From Parabacteroides distasonis (lineage in GTDB: Bacteria > Bacteroidota > Bacteroidia > Bacteroidales > Tannerellaceae): a stretch of DNA of 51,018 nt. Where the stretch lies: positions 1 through 51,018 of the forward strand of contig NZ_SRYM01000026.1 in NCBI RefSeq assembly GCF_004793765.1, given 5' to 3'. Numbering within the stretch: the first letter of the stretch is position 1; every line of letters starts with the position of its first letter. Positions 9,078 through 16,795 of the stretch are shown piece after piece. The translations under genes were made by a program, and so were the position numbers. The notes under the pieces are model-generated. The model was given only the letters and a program-made list of their open reading frames with translations. It was not told where the DNA came from and made no database searches.

Positions 9078-10022
9078 TCAATGTTTAATCAAGCAAGCTC
9101 CCGTTGAATAGCCACCACCGAATACCGTGATAGCGACCAAGTCGTCTTTCTTGAAATTCTTATCGTTCTGGGCATATACCAAGGCCGAGCTTACGGAACC
9201 CGTATTTCCCAGCTCCTCGATATTGTGCAAAAATTTCTCATCCGGCAAGTTCAATTGCTTGGCGATATTCGTCATGATACGCATATTCGCCTGATGGCCG
9301 ATGAAATAAGTGAGATTATCCAGCGTATAACCATTCTTCTCCAACAAGTGAAGGACATTCCTTGGCATATACGTACAAGCTTGAATAAATACGTCACGCC
9401 CCTCCGGCATAGAGATTCCCCCATCGCCCGGGCGCAAGTGAACCGCCTCCATCGCTTTCGACAAATGGCCGAGACCTTGCGTATAGACCTCTACGATCTC
9501 AGCGTCACCCTCACCGATCCGTTCCTTGGAGATAAAGAAAGCGGCGGCGGCATCGCCCCATAAATGGCCCGCCTTCGGATCTGTCTCATTATAATAAGCG
9601 GAGTTCTTATCAGCGGAAAGTACCAAAGCCTTGGTAGCCTTCCCCATGGCGAAATATCCCTCCACAACTTCCAAGGCATTCAAGAAAGAAGAACAAGCCG
9701 AAGATAGATATAAAGCTTTCGCATCAGCGATAGTATACGCATGTTGAACCGTATGTGCGGCCGTCGCAACCGTATCATAAGGAGAATACGAAGCGGAGAC
9801 TATCAAGTCTACCTCCGTGATATCATAAGGCAATTTGGGAAGCGCATCCTTCACGGCCTCAAGGCTCATGGTATTGATATTCTCTTCCCCCTTAGCTTTC
9901 GAGCGGGTATGAATGCCCGTCCGCTGCTCAATCCACTCACTTGTCAACCCGTTCAATTCAAGAAAATGTTGGTTATCTACCCGTCCTTCAGGTACATAAA
10001 ACCCTGTCGCATTAATAAACAT
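9078..10022 (-). CDS. 3-oxoacyl-ACP synthase III (FabH-like)
   Basis: 314 residues, usual size. The Cys-His-Asn triad is visible: Cys in LSSACSSFLNALEV (about residue 110), His in GHQANMRI (about 240) and Asn in LGNTGSVSSALV (about 270). The C terminus VTVFGGGYSTG is the family's glycine-rich end (here AITVFGGGYSTGACLIKH). The enzyme joins an acyl-CoA to malonyl-ACP. The active-site stretch reads ACSSFLNALE rather than the ACAGF of housekeeping E. coli FabH, so a specialised KAS III is possible. It is co-transcribed with fabG and lies 16 bases after a TetR-type regulator. Confidence 0.85.
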   Translation of the reverse strand: MFINATGFYVPEGRVDNQHFLELNGLTSEWIEQRTGIHTRSKAKGEENINTMSLEAVKDALPKLPYDITEVDLIVSASYSPYDTVATAAHTVQHAYTIADAKALYLSSACSSFLNALEVVEGYFAMGKATKALVLSADKNSAYYNETDPKAGHLWGDAAAAFFISKERIGEGDAEIVEVYTQGLGHLSKAMEAVHLRPGDGGISMPEGRDVFIQACTYMPRNVLHLLEKNGYTLDNLTYFIGHQANMRIMTNIAKQLNLPDEKFLHNIEELGNTGSVSSALVYAQNDKNFKKDDLVAITVFGGGYSTGACLIKH

Positions 10023-10038
10023 CCTTAGTGTCTTTGAT

Positions 10039-10644
10039 TTACTTAATCTTTATTCCGTTGAATATTAAATTCATCACATTGTCTCTACGTTTAATCCGTT
10101 GGCTGATATTATCACCCATGATCCCCCGGATATAGGGCACCTCCAGTCCTTTCAAGGCGTGATGGAGCACGAGGGCGGTAATGTCCGTGTCCGGCATGCT
10201 GAATACACCTTCCTTCACGCCATCGTCCAATATTCCCTTAATGATCTCCACTTCCCGAAGGTCGAAGCTCTTGCGTACCTTCTCCACCCGCCATATATCA
10301 CGGAAGAAAGTAGCCCGCAACGTACCGTTCCGAAATACCAACGCCTTTACAGCGTCCAAGCGGCTATAGATAAACGTCAGCAACTTCTCGTCCGCCGGCA
10401 GATCTTTGCTGGCCACGTCCACCAACATCTTGTGAAGCTGGTCTAGTTCCGACTCCACTACCGCCAAATAGATCTCGTTCTTGCTTTTGAAGTACGTATA
10501 AAGCGTACGTCTCCCCTTACGAGATGCCTGTGCAATATCGTTCATCGTCGTGTTATCAACCCCCATGCGGGCAAACAATTGTCTGGCCACATCCACCAAC
10601 ATGTCACGTGTTTTAGAAACTGTCATCGGCATTGTATTGCACAT
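10039..10644 (-). CDS. TetR-family transcriptional regulator
   Basis: About 201 residues from the ATG at 10644; a TTG at 10665 and an ATG at 10632 are alternatives. The N-terminal helix-turn-helix reads ARQLFARMGVDNTTMNDIAQASRKGRRTLYTYFKSKNEIY, the standard TetR signature. The C-terminal helical ligand domain has no recognisable signature. It heads the fabH-fabG-rluA operon, which suggests that it senses an acyl-CoA or acyl-ACP and controls its own operon, by analogy with other TetR regulators of lipid genes. The inference rests on position only. Confidence 0.88.
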   Translation of the reverse strand: MCNTMPMTVSKTRDMLVDVARQLFARMGVDNTTMNDIAQASRKGRRTLYTYFKSKNEIYLAVVESELDQLHKMLVDVASKDLPADEKLLTFIYSRLDAVKALVFRNGTLRATFFRDIWRVEKVRKSFDLREVEIIKGILDDGVKEGVFSMPDTDITALVLHHALKGLEVPYIRGIMGDNISQRIKRRDNVMNLIFNGIKIK

Positions 10645-10719
10645 TTTGATTAAAACTGTGCGCAAAGTACTTAAAAAAGATCGTATCTACCAAGTATATT
10701 AAAAAAAACTTGCAATAAA

Positions 10720-10750
10720 TTTGTTTTGTAAGAAAATATCCCTACCTTTG
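10720..10750 (+). promoter_or_regulatory. Promoter of tRNA-fMet
   Basis: A complete Bacteroidetes promoter: TTTG (-33) at 10720-10723, a 19-base spacer, and TACCTTTG (-7) at 10743-10750. Transcription should start a few bases later, about 25 bases before the tRNA. Confidence 0.8.
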
Positions 10751-10782
10751 CACTCGCAATCAAGGAATGATAGCAACTATAT

Positions 10783-10854
<72 letters not shown>

Positions 10855-10856
10855 CT

Positions 10857-10896
10857 AAAAAAGCCTTCTGGTCATAGACCGAAAGGCTTTTTTTGT
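10857..10896 (+). terminator. Terminator of tRNA-fMet
   Basis: Stem AAAAAAGCCTT..GGTC / GACC..AAGGCTTTTTTT with two mismatched bases, followed by a T run. It begins three bases after the tRNA. Confidence 0.85.
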
Positions 10897-10952
10897 AACC
10901 CGATGGTTTACGTACCATAAACCTTTTGCTTACGCCCAACAAGTCATAGGCT

Positions 10953-10987
10953 TACGTCCGGGGGCTCTTATTGGTTTCCCGGACGTA
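10953..10987 (-). terminator. Terminator of the minus-strand operon ending at 11001
   Basis: A perfect 10-bp inverted repeat (TACGTCCGGG at 10953-10962, CCCGGACGTA at 10978-10987) with a 15-base loop, 14 bases past the stop of the fusion hydrolase. There is no T run on the minus side, so it may act as a 3'-end stabiliser rather than a full terminator. Confidence 0.5.
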
Positions 10988-11000
10988 GGTCCTACAGTTC

Positions 11001-12860
11001 CTATCTCAAGGCAGGCAAGATATATTTCCATATCAAGTTGATCTCGGCCTGCATATCGCCGATATTCGCGGTCATGGCGATTACCGCATCTTTCTCGGGC
11101 AATATAATAATGTATTGTCCATTGGCTCCATCGGCACGAACGGCGTTATGGCGGCAACGCCACATCTGGTAACCGTAGCCTTGTAACCAGTCGCTATCTT
11201 TCGGTTTCATCTTCACGTTCTCCGGTCTCATACCGGCGGGCAAAGAGGCTATCTTAGAGGTGGTAACCTCCTCTATCCAGCTTTCGGGGAGCAATTGCTC
11301 ATCGTTCCATTTTCCCTTTTGCAGGAAGAACTGGCCCATTTTCGCTAGATCTTCGGTCTTGAGATACAATCCCCAACCACCGCAATTGATACCTTGAGGA
11401 CTCTCCGCCCAAGTAGCGCCTACGATACCCAGCGGACGGAACAGACGGGGATAGAGATAATCGATCACCTTCTCACCGGTCACCTTCTGGATAATGGCGG
11501 AAAGCATATACGTGCCGAGGCTGTTGTATACAAAATAGGTTCCTGGTTTATGTACCAACGGCACCGAGAGGAAAGTCTTTACCCAATCGGCGTTCTCGTT
11601 CCCCTCCTGCCGCACTAAAGCGGTGGGATCGACATCGTGGCCGGAGGACATGGTCAATAGGTGACGTATCTCCAGCTCTTTCAAGTAAGGGCTTACCTCG
11701 GCCGGTAATTGGTCGGGGAAGAAGGAGATCACCTTGTCCGTGACTTTCAATTTACCCTCCGCGACGGCAAAACCGATAGCCGTTGCCGTAAAGGTCTTGC
11801 TAACGGAGTTCAAGACGTGCGGCGTATGGCGGTCGCCCTCACCCAGCCATTGTTCCTTTACGACCTTTCCATGCTGGAGGATCATGATACTATGCAAGTC
11901 TTGATCCGCCTTTTTCACCGCCCGCAGATAATTACCGAACGCCTTATCCAAGGCTTTCGAGGCTTCCGCACGAGGGAGTTCCTTGGTCAGGTCGTTATAG
12001 CTGATCAAGTCTATGTTCTTATCCTTCAAGGCTTGCTTCACCTTCGGGCTGGTAAAAAGATCGGTCACGCCTTGACGGTCCATCGCCACGTTCTCGTAGC
12101 CGATATGCCCGACGGTTTTCATCTCCTCGTTATCCAAGGCCGGGTGATCCAAGAACATGTAGCGTTTACCGGGTTCCAACTTATCTAGCATCCGGATGAA
12201 ACTGGCCTCCTTCTCGGCCGGGGTCTTGGAGGCTCCATCATATCCGGAATAGGTGAAATCGTATTCCTGCATCGCCTCTACCCGATCCACGACCGGCAGA
12301 TGATATTCCTCGGACAAGCGGCGCATCAGCTTCACCACCTCCGGATCGAAACCGGTCGATCCCATATGGCCGGAGATATGGCTGATCTGGGGAATGTTCT
12401 TCAAGGCCATCTCTATCTGGGCCCGGGCCTCCTGCTCGATCTCGGCCAAGCTCCATGTATTCTCCAGAATGGCCAGACCCGGGTAGGCGGGATTCGGAGA
12501 CATCATCGGCAAGAAATAGCCATTGCTATCGGTCAAGCTGGGACAATGCGTCAGCGGACGCCATTTCACGTTATCCCATTCGCTGGTAAACGTCAGGTGA
12601 AGCCCTACATCTATCCCCGGGTTCTCCCTCAACAGCCGGGCGGCCTCGGGGAACCACGAGGTGACAACCATAACCTCTATACAGGTTTCCACCCCATTCT
12701 TATACCCTTCCATACACGCTATATTGGCGGAACGGAACGACCCCATGTCATCCGCACGGATGATCAGGCGGGGATTCGTGGCAGGCTGGCTGAATGCCGG
12801 CCACGTAGCGGCGAAGAATAAACAGCCGCAAAGGATTCTCTTTACATTTGAAGTCTTCAT
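11001..12860 (-). CDS. Fusion: ChbG/YdjC-like deacetylase + beta-lactamase-type serine hydrolase
   Basis: 619 residues with a cleavable signal peptide (to about residue 24, ..PAFSQP). Residues about 30-290 are a ChbG/YdjC-type carbohydrate deacetylase: RADDMG (Asp37-Asp38), VGLHLTF (His88) and HISGH (His161/165) form the metal site. Residues about 305-619 are a class C beta-lactamase-like hydrolase: SVSKTF gives the SxxK nucleophile pair (Ser352, Lys355) and the second motif is VYNS (Tyr443). The C-terminal HxG-like strand is near DGANGQY. ChbG enzymes remove acetyl groups from chito-oligosaccharides; the hydrolase half may be an esterase or act on D-amino-acid peptides. Together they suggest periplasmic processing of glycan or peptidoglycan fragments (inference). 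It is the last gene of its operon. Confidence 0.85.
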   Translation of the reverse strand: MKTSNVKRILCGCLFFAATWPAFSQPATNPRLIIRADDMGSFRSANIACMEGYKNGVETCIEVMVVTSWFPEAARLLRENPGIDVGLHLTFTSEWDNVKWRPLTHCPSLTDSNGYFLPMMSPNPAYPGLAILENTWSLAEIEQEARAQIEMALKNIPQISHISGHMGSTGFDPEVVKLMRRLSEEYHLPVVDRVEAMQEYDFTYSGYDGASKTPAEKEASFIRMLDKLEPGKRYMFLDHPALDNEEMKTVGHIGYENVAMDRQGVTDLFTSPKVKQALKDKNIDLISYNDLTKELPRAEASKALDKAFGNYLRAVKKADQDLHSIMILQHGKVVKEQWLGEGDRHTPHVLNSVSKTFTATAIGFAVAEGKLKVTDKVISFFPDQLPAEVSPYLKELEIRHLLTMSSGHDVDPTALVRQEGNENADWVKTFLSVPLVHKPGTYFVYNSLGTYMLSAIIQKVTGEKVIDYLYPRLFRPLGIVGATWAESPQGINCGGWGLYLKTEDLAKMGQFFLQKGKWNDEQLLPESWIEEVTTSKIASLPAGMRPENVKMKPKDSDWLQGYGYQMWRCRHNAVRADGANGQYIIILPEKDAVIAMTANIGDMQAEINLIWKYILPALR

Positions 12861-12887
12861 GATATTGATAAATAAGTAACATCTTTT

Positions 12888-13301
12888 CTATACTTGGGGA
12901 TGGACCACACAGAAGGTACCGGAAGATTTGCTCACCAACTTATCGTCGCAATAAATCTCGCACTCACAGAAATGTATATTCCGTCCCGCCTTGATCACGG
13001 TACCCTTGGCGATCAGCTCATTGCCCCAAGCGGCCCGTAAGAAAGACATTTTCAACTCTGCCGTCAGCACATCTTTCTCAAGCGGAGTCATCGTATAGGC
13101 GGCGAAACCGGCGATCGTATCCGCCAAAGCAGCCAAGACACCCCCATGCGTCACCCCGCTATATTGTCTCTGCTCAGCATGTAAGGGCATATGTGCCTCC
13201 ACACGGCCTTCCTCGATAACCGTGAAATCGATCCCCAGAAAATTCACATAAGGATTGGTCTTCGCACGGTTAATCAACTTTTCTTTTATTCTCTCATCCA
13301 T
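12888..13301 (-). CDS. PaaI-type hotdog-fold thioesterase
   Basis: 137 residues, a single hotdog domain. The family motif YSGVTHGGVLAALADTIAGFAA (HGG...D) is near residues 48-68, followed by the DVLTAELKMSFLRAA strand and the KAGRNIHFCECEIYCDDK strand. Such enzymes hydrolyse acyl- or aryl-CoA thioesters in the cytoplasm. It sits between two exported hydrolases in the same direction, 27-30 bases from each; no functional link to them is evident. Confidence 0.85.
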   Translation of the reverse strand: MDERIKEKLINRAKTNPYVNFLGIDFTVIEEGRVEAHMPLHAEQRQYSGVTHGGVLAALADTIAGFAAYTMTPLEKDVLTAELKMSFLRAAWGNELIAKGTVIKAGRNIHFCECEIYCDDKLVSKSSGTFCVVHPQV

Positions 13302-13331
13302 GTCTTTTTATTTCCGTATTCATCCTGTCCC

Positions 13332-15218
13332 TTATAATTTCAAGTCTAACAAGGTCTCCCCTTTCGCGTTCAACACTCGCAGACTCATCTCGTTTCCTTT
13401 CTTCCTCAATACCATCACCGTAGCCGAATCGAGCTTATACCCCCCGCCTACGATCACCGGGAAGTTGTTTCCCAACGAGCCTTTCGGGTGGAAGGCGTAT
13501 TGATGCGTATGGGCGGATATATTCACGTTGAAAGGGGCTTTCACCAACAGATTTCCCCAAAGTTCCGGACAAGGCTCATAAGCATCCCCGTTCCCGTAAA
13601 TAGGGATATGGTTCAATAAAACCCGCTTCGAGGCTTGCTTAAACTCCTTGCCGTTCAATTCTTTCGAGAGAAAACTCACCTGATCTTTCCGAAGACCGGT
13701 GAAATCATTCAGGCCATAATACACCCATGTGCTATCCGGTTTATCCTCGCCGCAATCCAGCATGACGAAACGGGTATCTCCCCAGTTGAACGCCCCATAC
13801 GTCTTATCGCCCACATAGTCAAACAGAGCACGCAGGCCGATCGAATAAGCGTTGCGGATCTCGTGGTTGCCTCTCAAGAAGAAAGCAGGGATATGGCTGG
13901 CGCCCACCTTCCCGCACAGATAAGCCAAATGAAACAAAGCTTCTTTCTCATTGGCAGGATCGTCTATACAATCCCCGTTAAATACCACGAAATCATAAGG
14001 GATATCACGCACTTGCCCGTATAAGGCGTCTAGGGTCGGGATATGCTTATGTAGGTCATTAAAGATCAAGGCCGTAAAATCCTCTTGGGATGCGGAAGGG
14101 ACCTTGAAAGTGTAGAACGGGGATACCGCCGTCTCGCCAAACTCTTTCTTATAGGCTTGGTAAAGCAGGATCTCTCGCGAGCATACCCGGTAGTAATAGG
14201 TTTGCCCCGGTCTTAGGTCCGTCAGCCGGATCTTGTTATGCAAGCCGTTGCATATCACTTGACCGTCCACGATGGTACGGGCCTTCTTCAAATTCAGCGT
14301 GTCCGTACCGTATTCTACCCAACTATACGTAGGGACATGGGTCTGCCACATCACCGTTATGCCGCCCTCCGTAGGATTTTGGAGATAGGGCGCCGCATAA
14401 AAGATCTCTTCCGGCTTGGCCTTCAGGCGAACCTCCGTTACGACCGGGCGATGATCCGATGCCACCGCCTCTTCGGGAACCCATGCGGACAAACGAGTAA
14501 AGGGCTGTCCATTCTTTACATAACCCGCTATATAGTCCAAACAGCTATCCGGCGTGGAAGCCGGGAATGTAGCCTGTTTAGGATTGCTCAATAGCTGGAA
14601 ATCCTTGCTGATTTCCGTGATAAAGGGGGAATGCGCCGTAGCGTTCCAATCCCCGGCGATAAACAGGGGCTTATGCGCAGAAGCGGCTTCCCGCTGAAGG
14701 ATCGGCAAGGAGAGCATCCTGTCTTCCGGTGTCAAGGAAAGGTGCGTGCAGCAGAAGATATATCTCTCAAACTCGACCCATAGCAAGACCCGTTCCTCCT
14801 CCCGTCCGGGAAGGGCTATATAGCGGTAGCTCACCGGCTTCTCCTTGCTCAGCATACCTACCCCATATTTGCCGCCATCAAAGTCGATGGCCGGGGCGTA
14901 GGTAGGGAACATCAGGGTGCGTTCTCCCAGTGTCCGGAGCACGTCGATCCCGCCGCTTCTTCCGGTCACGCTATCTACCTCCTGTACGGCGACTACATCG
15001 GGGGCTACCTTACGTATGGCTTCCGCTATACGCCCGAGGTCCGTCACCTCATCCATGCCCCTTCCGTTGCGGATATTATAGCTCATGATACGCAACGTAT
15101 TCCGCTCGGCATCGCCGCCTTGCTGGGCAAAAACCCTATTTATGGGCAAGCATCCGATCAGGACGATCGACCATATAATTGAAATTTGAAAATTGAAAAT
15201 TGAAAATTTATTCTCCAT
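13332..15218 (-). CDS. Fusion: endonuclease/exonuclease/phosphatase domain + purple-acid-phosphatase-like metallophosphoesterase
   Basis: 628 residues with a signal peptide (IIWSIVLIGCLPINRVFAQQ, cut near residue 31). Residues about 40-265 form an EEP domain: MSYNIRNGRGM, AVQEVD (Glu80), AGDWNAT and SDHRPV carry the Mg site and catalytic His. Residues about 270-365 are a fibronectin-like domain (APYLQNPTEGGITVMWQT, LRPGQTYYYRV) as in purple acid phosphatases. Residues about 375-628 are a metallophosphoesterase: FNDLHKH, NGDCIDD, RGNHE, LNHIP and SAHTHQ supply the two-metal ligands. It should hydrolyse phosphodiesters or phosphomonoesters outside the cytoplasm, for instance nucleic acids to phosphate. 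The start overlaps the aldolase stop by 11 bases, and a tandem repeat lies in the signal peptide codons. Confidence 0.87.
   Translation of the reverse strand: MENKFSIFNFQISIIWSIVLIGCLPINRVFAQQGGDAERNTLRIMSYNIRNGRGMDEVTDLGRIAEAIRKVAPDVVAVQEVDSVTGRSGGIDVLRTLGERTLMFPTYAPAIDFDGGKYGVGMLSKEKPVSYRYIALPGREEERVLLWVEFERYIFCCTHLSLTPEDRMLSLPILQREAASAHKPLFIAGDWNATAHSPFITEISKDFQLLSNPKQATFPASTPDSCLDYIAGYVKNGQPFTRLSAWVPEEAVASDHRPVVTEVRLKAKPEEIFYAAPYLQNPTEGGITVMWQTHVPTYSWVEYGTDTLNLKKARTIVDGQVICNGLHNKIRLTDLRPGQTYYYRVCSREILLYQAYKKEFGETAVSPFYTFKVPSASQEDFTALIFNDLHKHIPTLDALYGQVRDIPYDFVVFNGDCIDDPANEKEALFHLAYLCGKVGASHIPAFFLRGNHEIRNAYSIGLRALFDYVGDKTYGAFNWGDTRFVMLDCGEDKPDSTWVYYGLNDFTGLRKDQVSFLSKELNGKEFKQASKRVLLNHIPIYGNGDAYEPCPELWGNLLVKAPFNVNISAHTHQYAFHPKGSLGNNFPVIVGGGYKLDSATVMVLRKKGNEMSLRVLNAKGETLLDLKL
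15186..15206 (-). repeat. Three tandem 7-bp repeats in the signal-peptide codons
   Basis: TTGAAAA occurs three times head to tail (15186, 15193, 15200). On the minus strand the repeat encodes part of FSIFNFQ near residues 5-11 of the nuclease/phosphatase fusion. Seven is not a multiple of three, so gain or loss of one unit shifts the frame. Confidence 0.85.
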
Positions 15219-16236
15219 AAAAGATTTCTTTTAACGTTTGCTCGAACTCAGCGATATCCTCGCCGGAAGTATCCCAAGAGGTAACCAGACGAGCCTCGTT
15301 TATCTCCTCGTTCCACATATAGAAGAAATATTTATCTTGCAACTTCCTCAATGCCTCGGCAGGGATCGTGAAGAAGAGTTGGTTGGACTCGATCTTCTGC
15401 GTAAAATGAATCTCCGGGTATTGCCGTAGCACGTCCGCTAGCTTGGCGGCGCTGTTATTCGCTTTCATGGCGTTCTCCAGCCAAAGGTTATTTTCCAGAT
15501 AAGGGATGAACTGGGCGGAGAGATAACGTAGCTTCGAGGCTAGTTGGGCGGATTGCTTCCGGTAAAATTGCAGGTTCTCCGTTATCTCCGGGCGGAACGA
15601 GACCACGGCCTCTCCCATCATCATACCGTTTTTCGTGCCTCCGAAGCTCAAGATATCCACGCCTGCGTCTACGGTCACTTGGCGCATCGTGCAATTCAGG
15701 TAAGCGCAGGCGTTCGCCAAGCGGGCTCCGTCCATATGCAGATACATATCGTACGAATGTAAGAGATCGGCGATCGCTTTCACCTCCTCTATCGTATAGA
15801 TCGTACCTAATTCCGATACTTGGGAGATATAAACGGCCTTGGGTTGCGAATGGTGGCAAACCCCGAAGTTCTTCAGATGGGGACGGATCAATTCCGGTGT
15901 CAGCTTACCGTCCGTCGTAGGGATCGTGACGATGGCGCAACCGGTCATTCGTGCGGGGGCTCCACATTCGTCTACGTTGATATGAGCGGTCTCGGCGCAC
16001 AGGATGCTATTAAACGGACGGGTCACAGCTTGCAGGGCAACAGAGTTCGCCCCCGTTCCGTTAAACACGAAAAAAGGGGAAGCATCCTTACCGAACACTT
16101 CTTGTACCTTATTTGTAGCGGCCAATGTCCAAGGATCATCACCATATCCAACCGCATGATTATCATTTGCCTTGATGATCGCATCCATTACCCGGGGATG
16201 CACGCCGGAATTGTTGTCACTAGCGAAACTTCTCAT
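15208..16236 (-). CDS. ltaE: Low-specificity L-threonine aldolase
   Basis: 342 residues, full length. Fold-type I PLP enzyme: FASDNNSGVHPRVMDAI at the N terminus, the AHINVDECGAP segment, DGARLANACAYL (the Asp that contacts the PLP nitrogen) and the PLP-binding Lys in FGGTKNGMMMGEAVV. It cleaves L-threonine and allo-threonine to glycine and acetaldehyde. Close Bacteroides homologues are annotated as aminotransferase class I/II or beta-eliminating lyase, so that wording may also be met. Two broken small membrane-peptide genes lie directly upstream, the nearer ending 4 bases before this ATG. Confidence 0.9.
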   Translation of the reverse strand: MRSFASDNNSGVHPRVMDAIIKANDNHAVGYGDDPWTLAATNKVQEVFGKDASPFFVFNGTGANSVALQAVTRPFNSILCAETAHINVDECGAPARMTGCAIVTIPTTDGKLTPELIRPHLKNFGVCHHSQPKAVYISQVSELGTIYTIEEVKAIADLLHSYDMYLHMDGARLANACAYLNCTMRQVTVDAGVDILSFGGTKNGMMMGEAVVSFRPEITENLQFYRKQSAQLASKLRYLSAQFIPYLENNLWLENAMKANNSAAKLADVLRQYPEIHFTQKIESNQLFFTIPAEALRKLQDKYFFYMWNEEINEARLVTSWDTSGEDIAEFEQTLKEIFYGE

Positions 16237-16240
16237 CTTA

Positions 16241-16343
16241 TTACAATTTTTTTATCCACTTCTTTCCGGCTTTCGTTTCCGTATAAATCCAGAAAGCAAC
16301 CACTATAGTCGTTAATAATACCAAAACCTACTAATGCTACCAT
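16241..16343 (-). pseudogene. Small single-TM basic-tail peptide, frameshifted
   Basis: From 16327 to the stop at 16241 the minus strand reads VLVLLTTIVVAFWIYTETKAG followed by KKWIKKL: one hydrophobic helix and a basic tail, clearly protein-like. No start codon is in that frame, but an ATG at 16343 is one base out. Dropping one G from a GG at about 16327-16328 joins them into a 33-residue peptide starting MVALV. The stop lies 4 bases before ltaE, so it would be a coupled leader gene. A similar tail is, to my memory, common in tiny unannotated Bacteroidales ORFs; I cannot confirm that here. Confidence 0.5.
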
Positions 16344-16348
16344 GAATA

Positions 16349-16560
16349 TTATTTTAATATATTATTACCTATCCTAGCAAACAGAGTCGTAAGTACAATG
16401 CCAAACAAAGACAACAACATCAAGAAATAGTTATTGTAAAGTTCCTCTTTAGTCAACGTTAGAAGAAGTCCTAATACCAATATGGTAAAAGAGACCTGCG
16501 CTAAATTGAAAAAGAATACAGCAAGCTTTTCTTCTCCTGTGTTTCGTTCCAGTTTTCCAT
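16349..16560 (-). pseudogene. Small two-TM membrane protein, frameshifted
   Basis: An ATG at 16558-16560 opens MENWNETQEKK and then runs to a stop. One frame over, from the AAAA tract (16527-16530), the sequence reads KLAVFFFNLAQVSFTILVLG, then LLLTLTKEELYNNYFLMLLS and LFGIVLTTLFARIGNNILK to a stop at 16349. Adding a single A to the tract restores a 70-residue protein with two TM helices and a charged turn. It resembles small Bacteroidales membrane proteins such as the DUF6722 group, though that match is from memory. It lies just before the broken single-TM peptide and ltaE on the same strand. Confidence 0.5.
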
Positions 16561-16701
16561 AGCAAGATTTGTTTGTTATGGCAAAGATAAATAGAATAAT
16601 CCATATCGCACGCTATTTTACTTGAAATTGTTCCGTCACATAGAGGGCCTCGCCGGTTTGGCGACCAGGCCTTCGATGGTGATGGTGAAATATTAAAAAA
16701 A

Positions 16702-16772
16702 TGCCATAGCGATGGCACAACAATGCCACGCCGGTGGCAAAGCCGTGCCACTATAATGGCACAAGCTTGGCA
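16702..16772. repeat. Seven-unit TGCCA/TGGCA array, exact 11-bp period
   Basis: The pentamers start at 16702, 16713, 16724, 16735, 16746, 16757 and 16768. In order they read TGCCA, TGGCA, TGCCA, TGGCA, TGCCA, TGGCA, TGGCA, each separated by exactly six unrelated bases. Most are also followed by C (TGGCAC/TGCCAC). Alternation makes every neighbouring pair an inverted repeat, and the 11-bp step puts all units on one face of the helix. It lies 23 bases after the sugar isomerase stop. A GC-rich hairpin (GGCCTCGCC / GGCGaccAGGCC, 16646-16671) sits just beyond. No gene covers this stretch convincingly. Confidence 0.85.
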
Positions 16773-16795
16773 CTGTAAGTCATTACTAAGTAACC

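Noticed and set aside
16449-16751. Minus-strand ORF of 100 residues through the 11-bp array
   Set aside because: It crosses the repeat array and overlaps the two-TM small gene in another frame; the text (ARLCHRRGIVVPSLWHFFN) is not protein-like.
16702-16772. CRISPR-like array
   Set aside because: Units of 5 bases with 6-base gaps are far below CRISPR repeat and spacer sizes, and there are no cas genes in the window.
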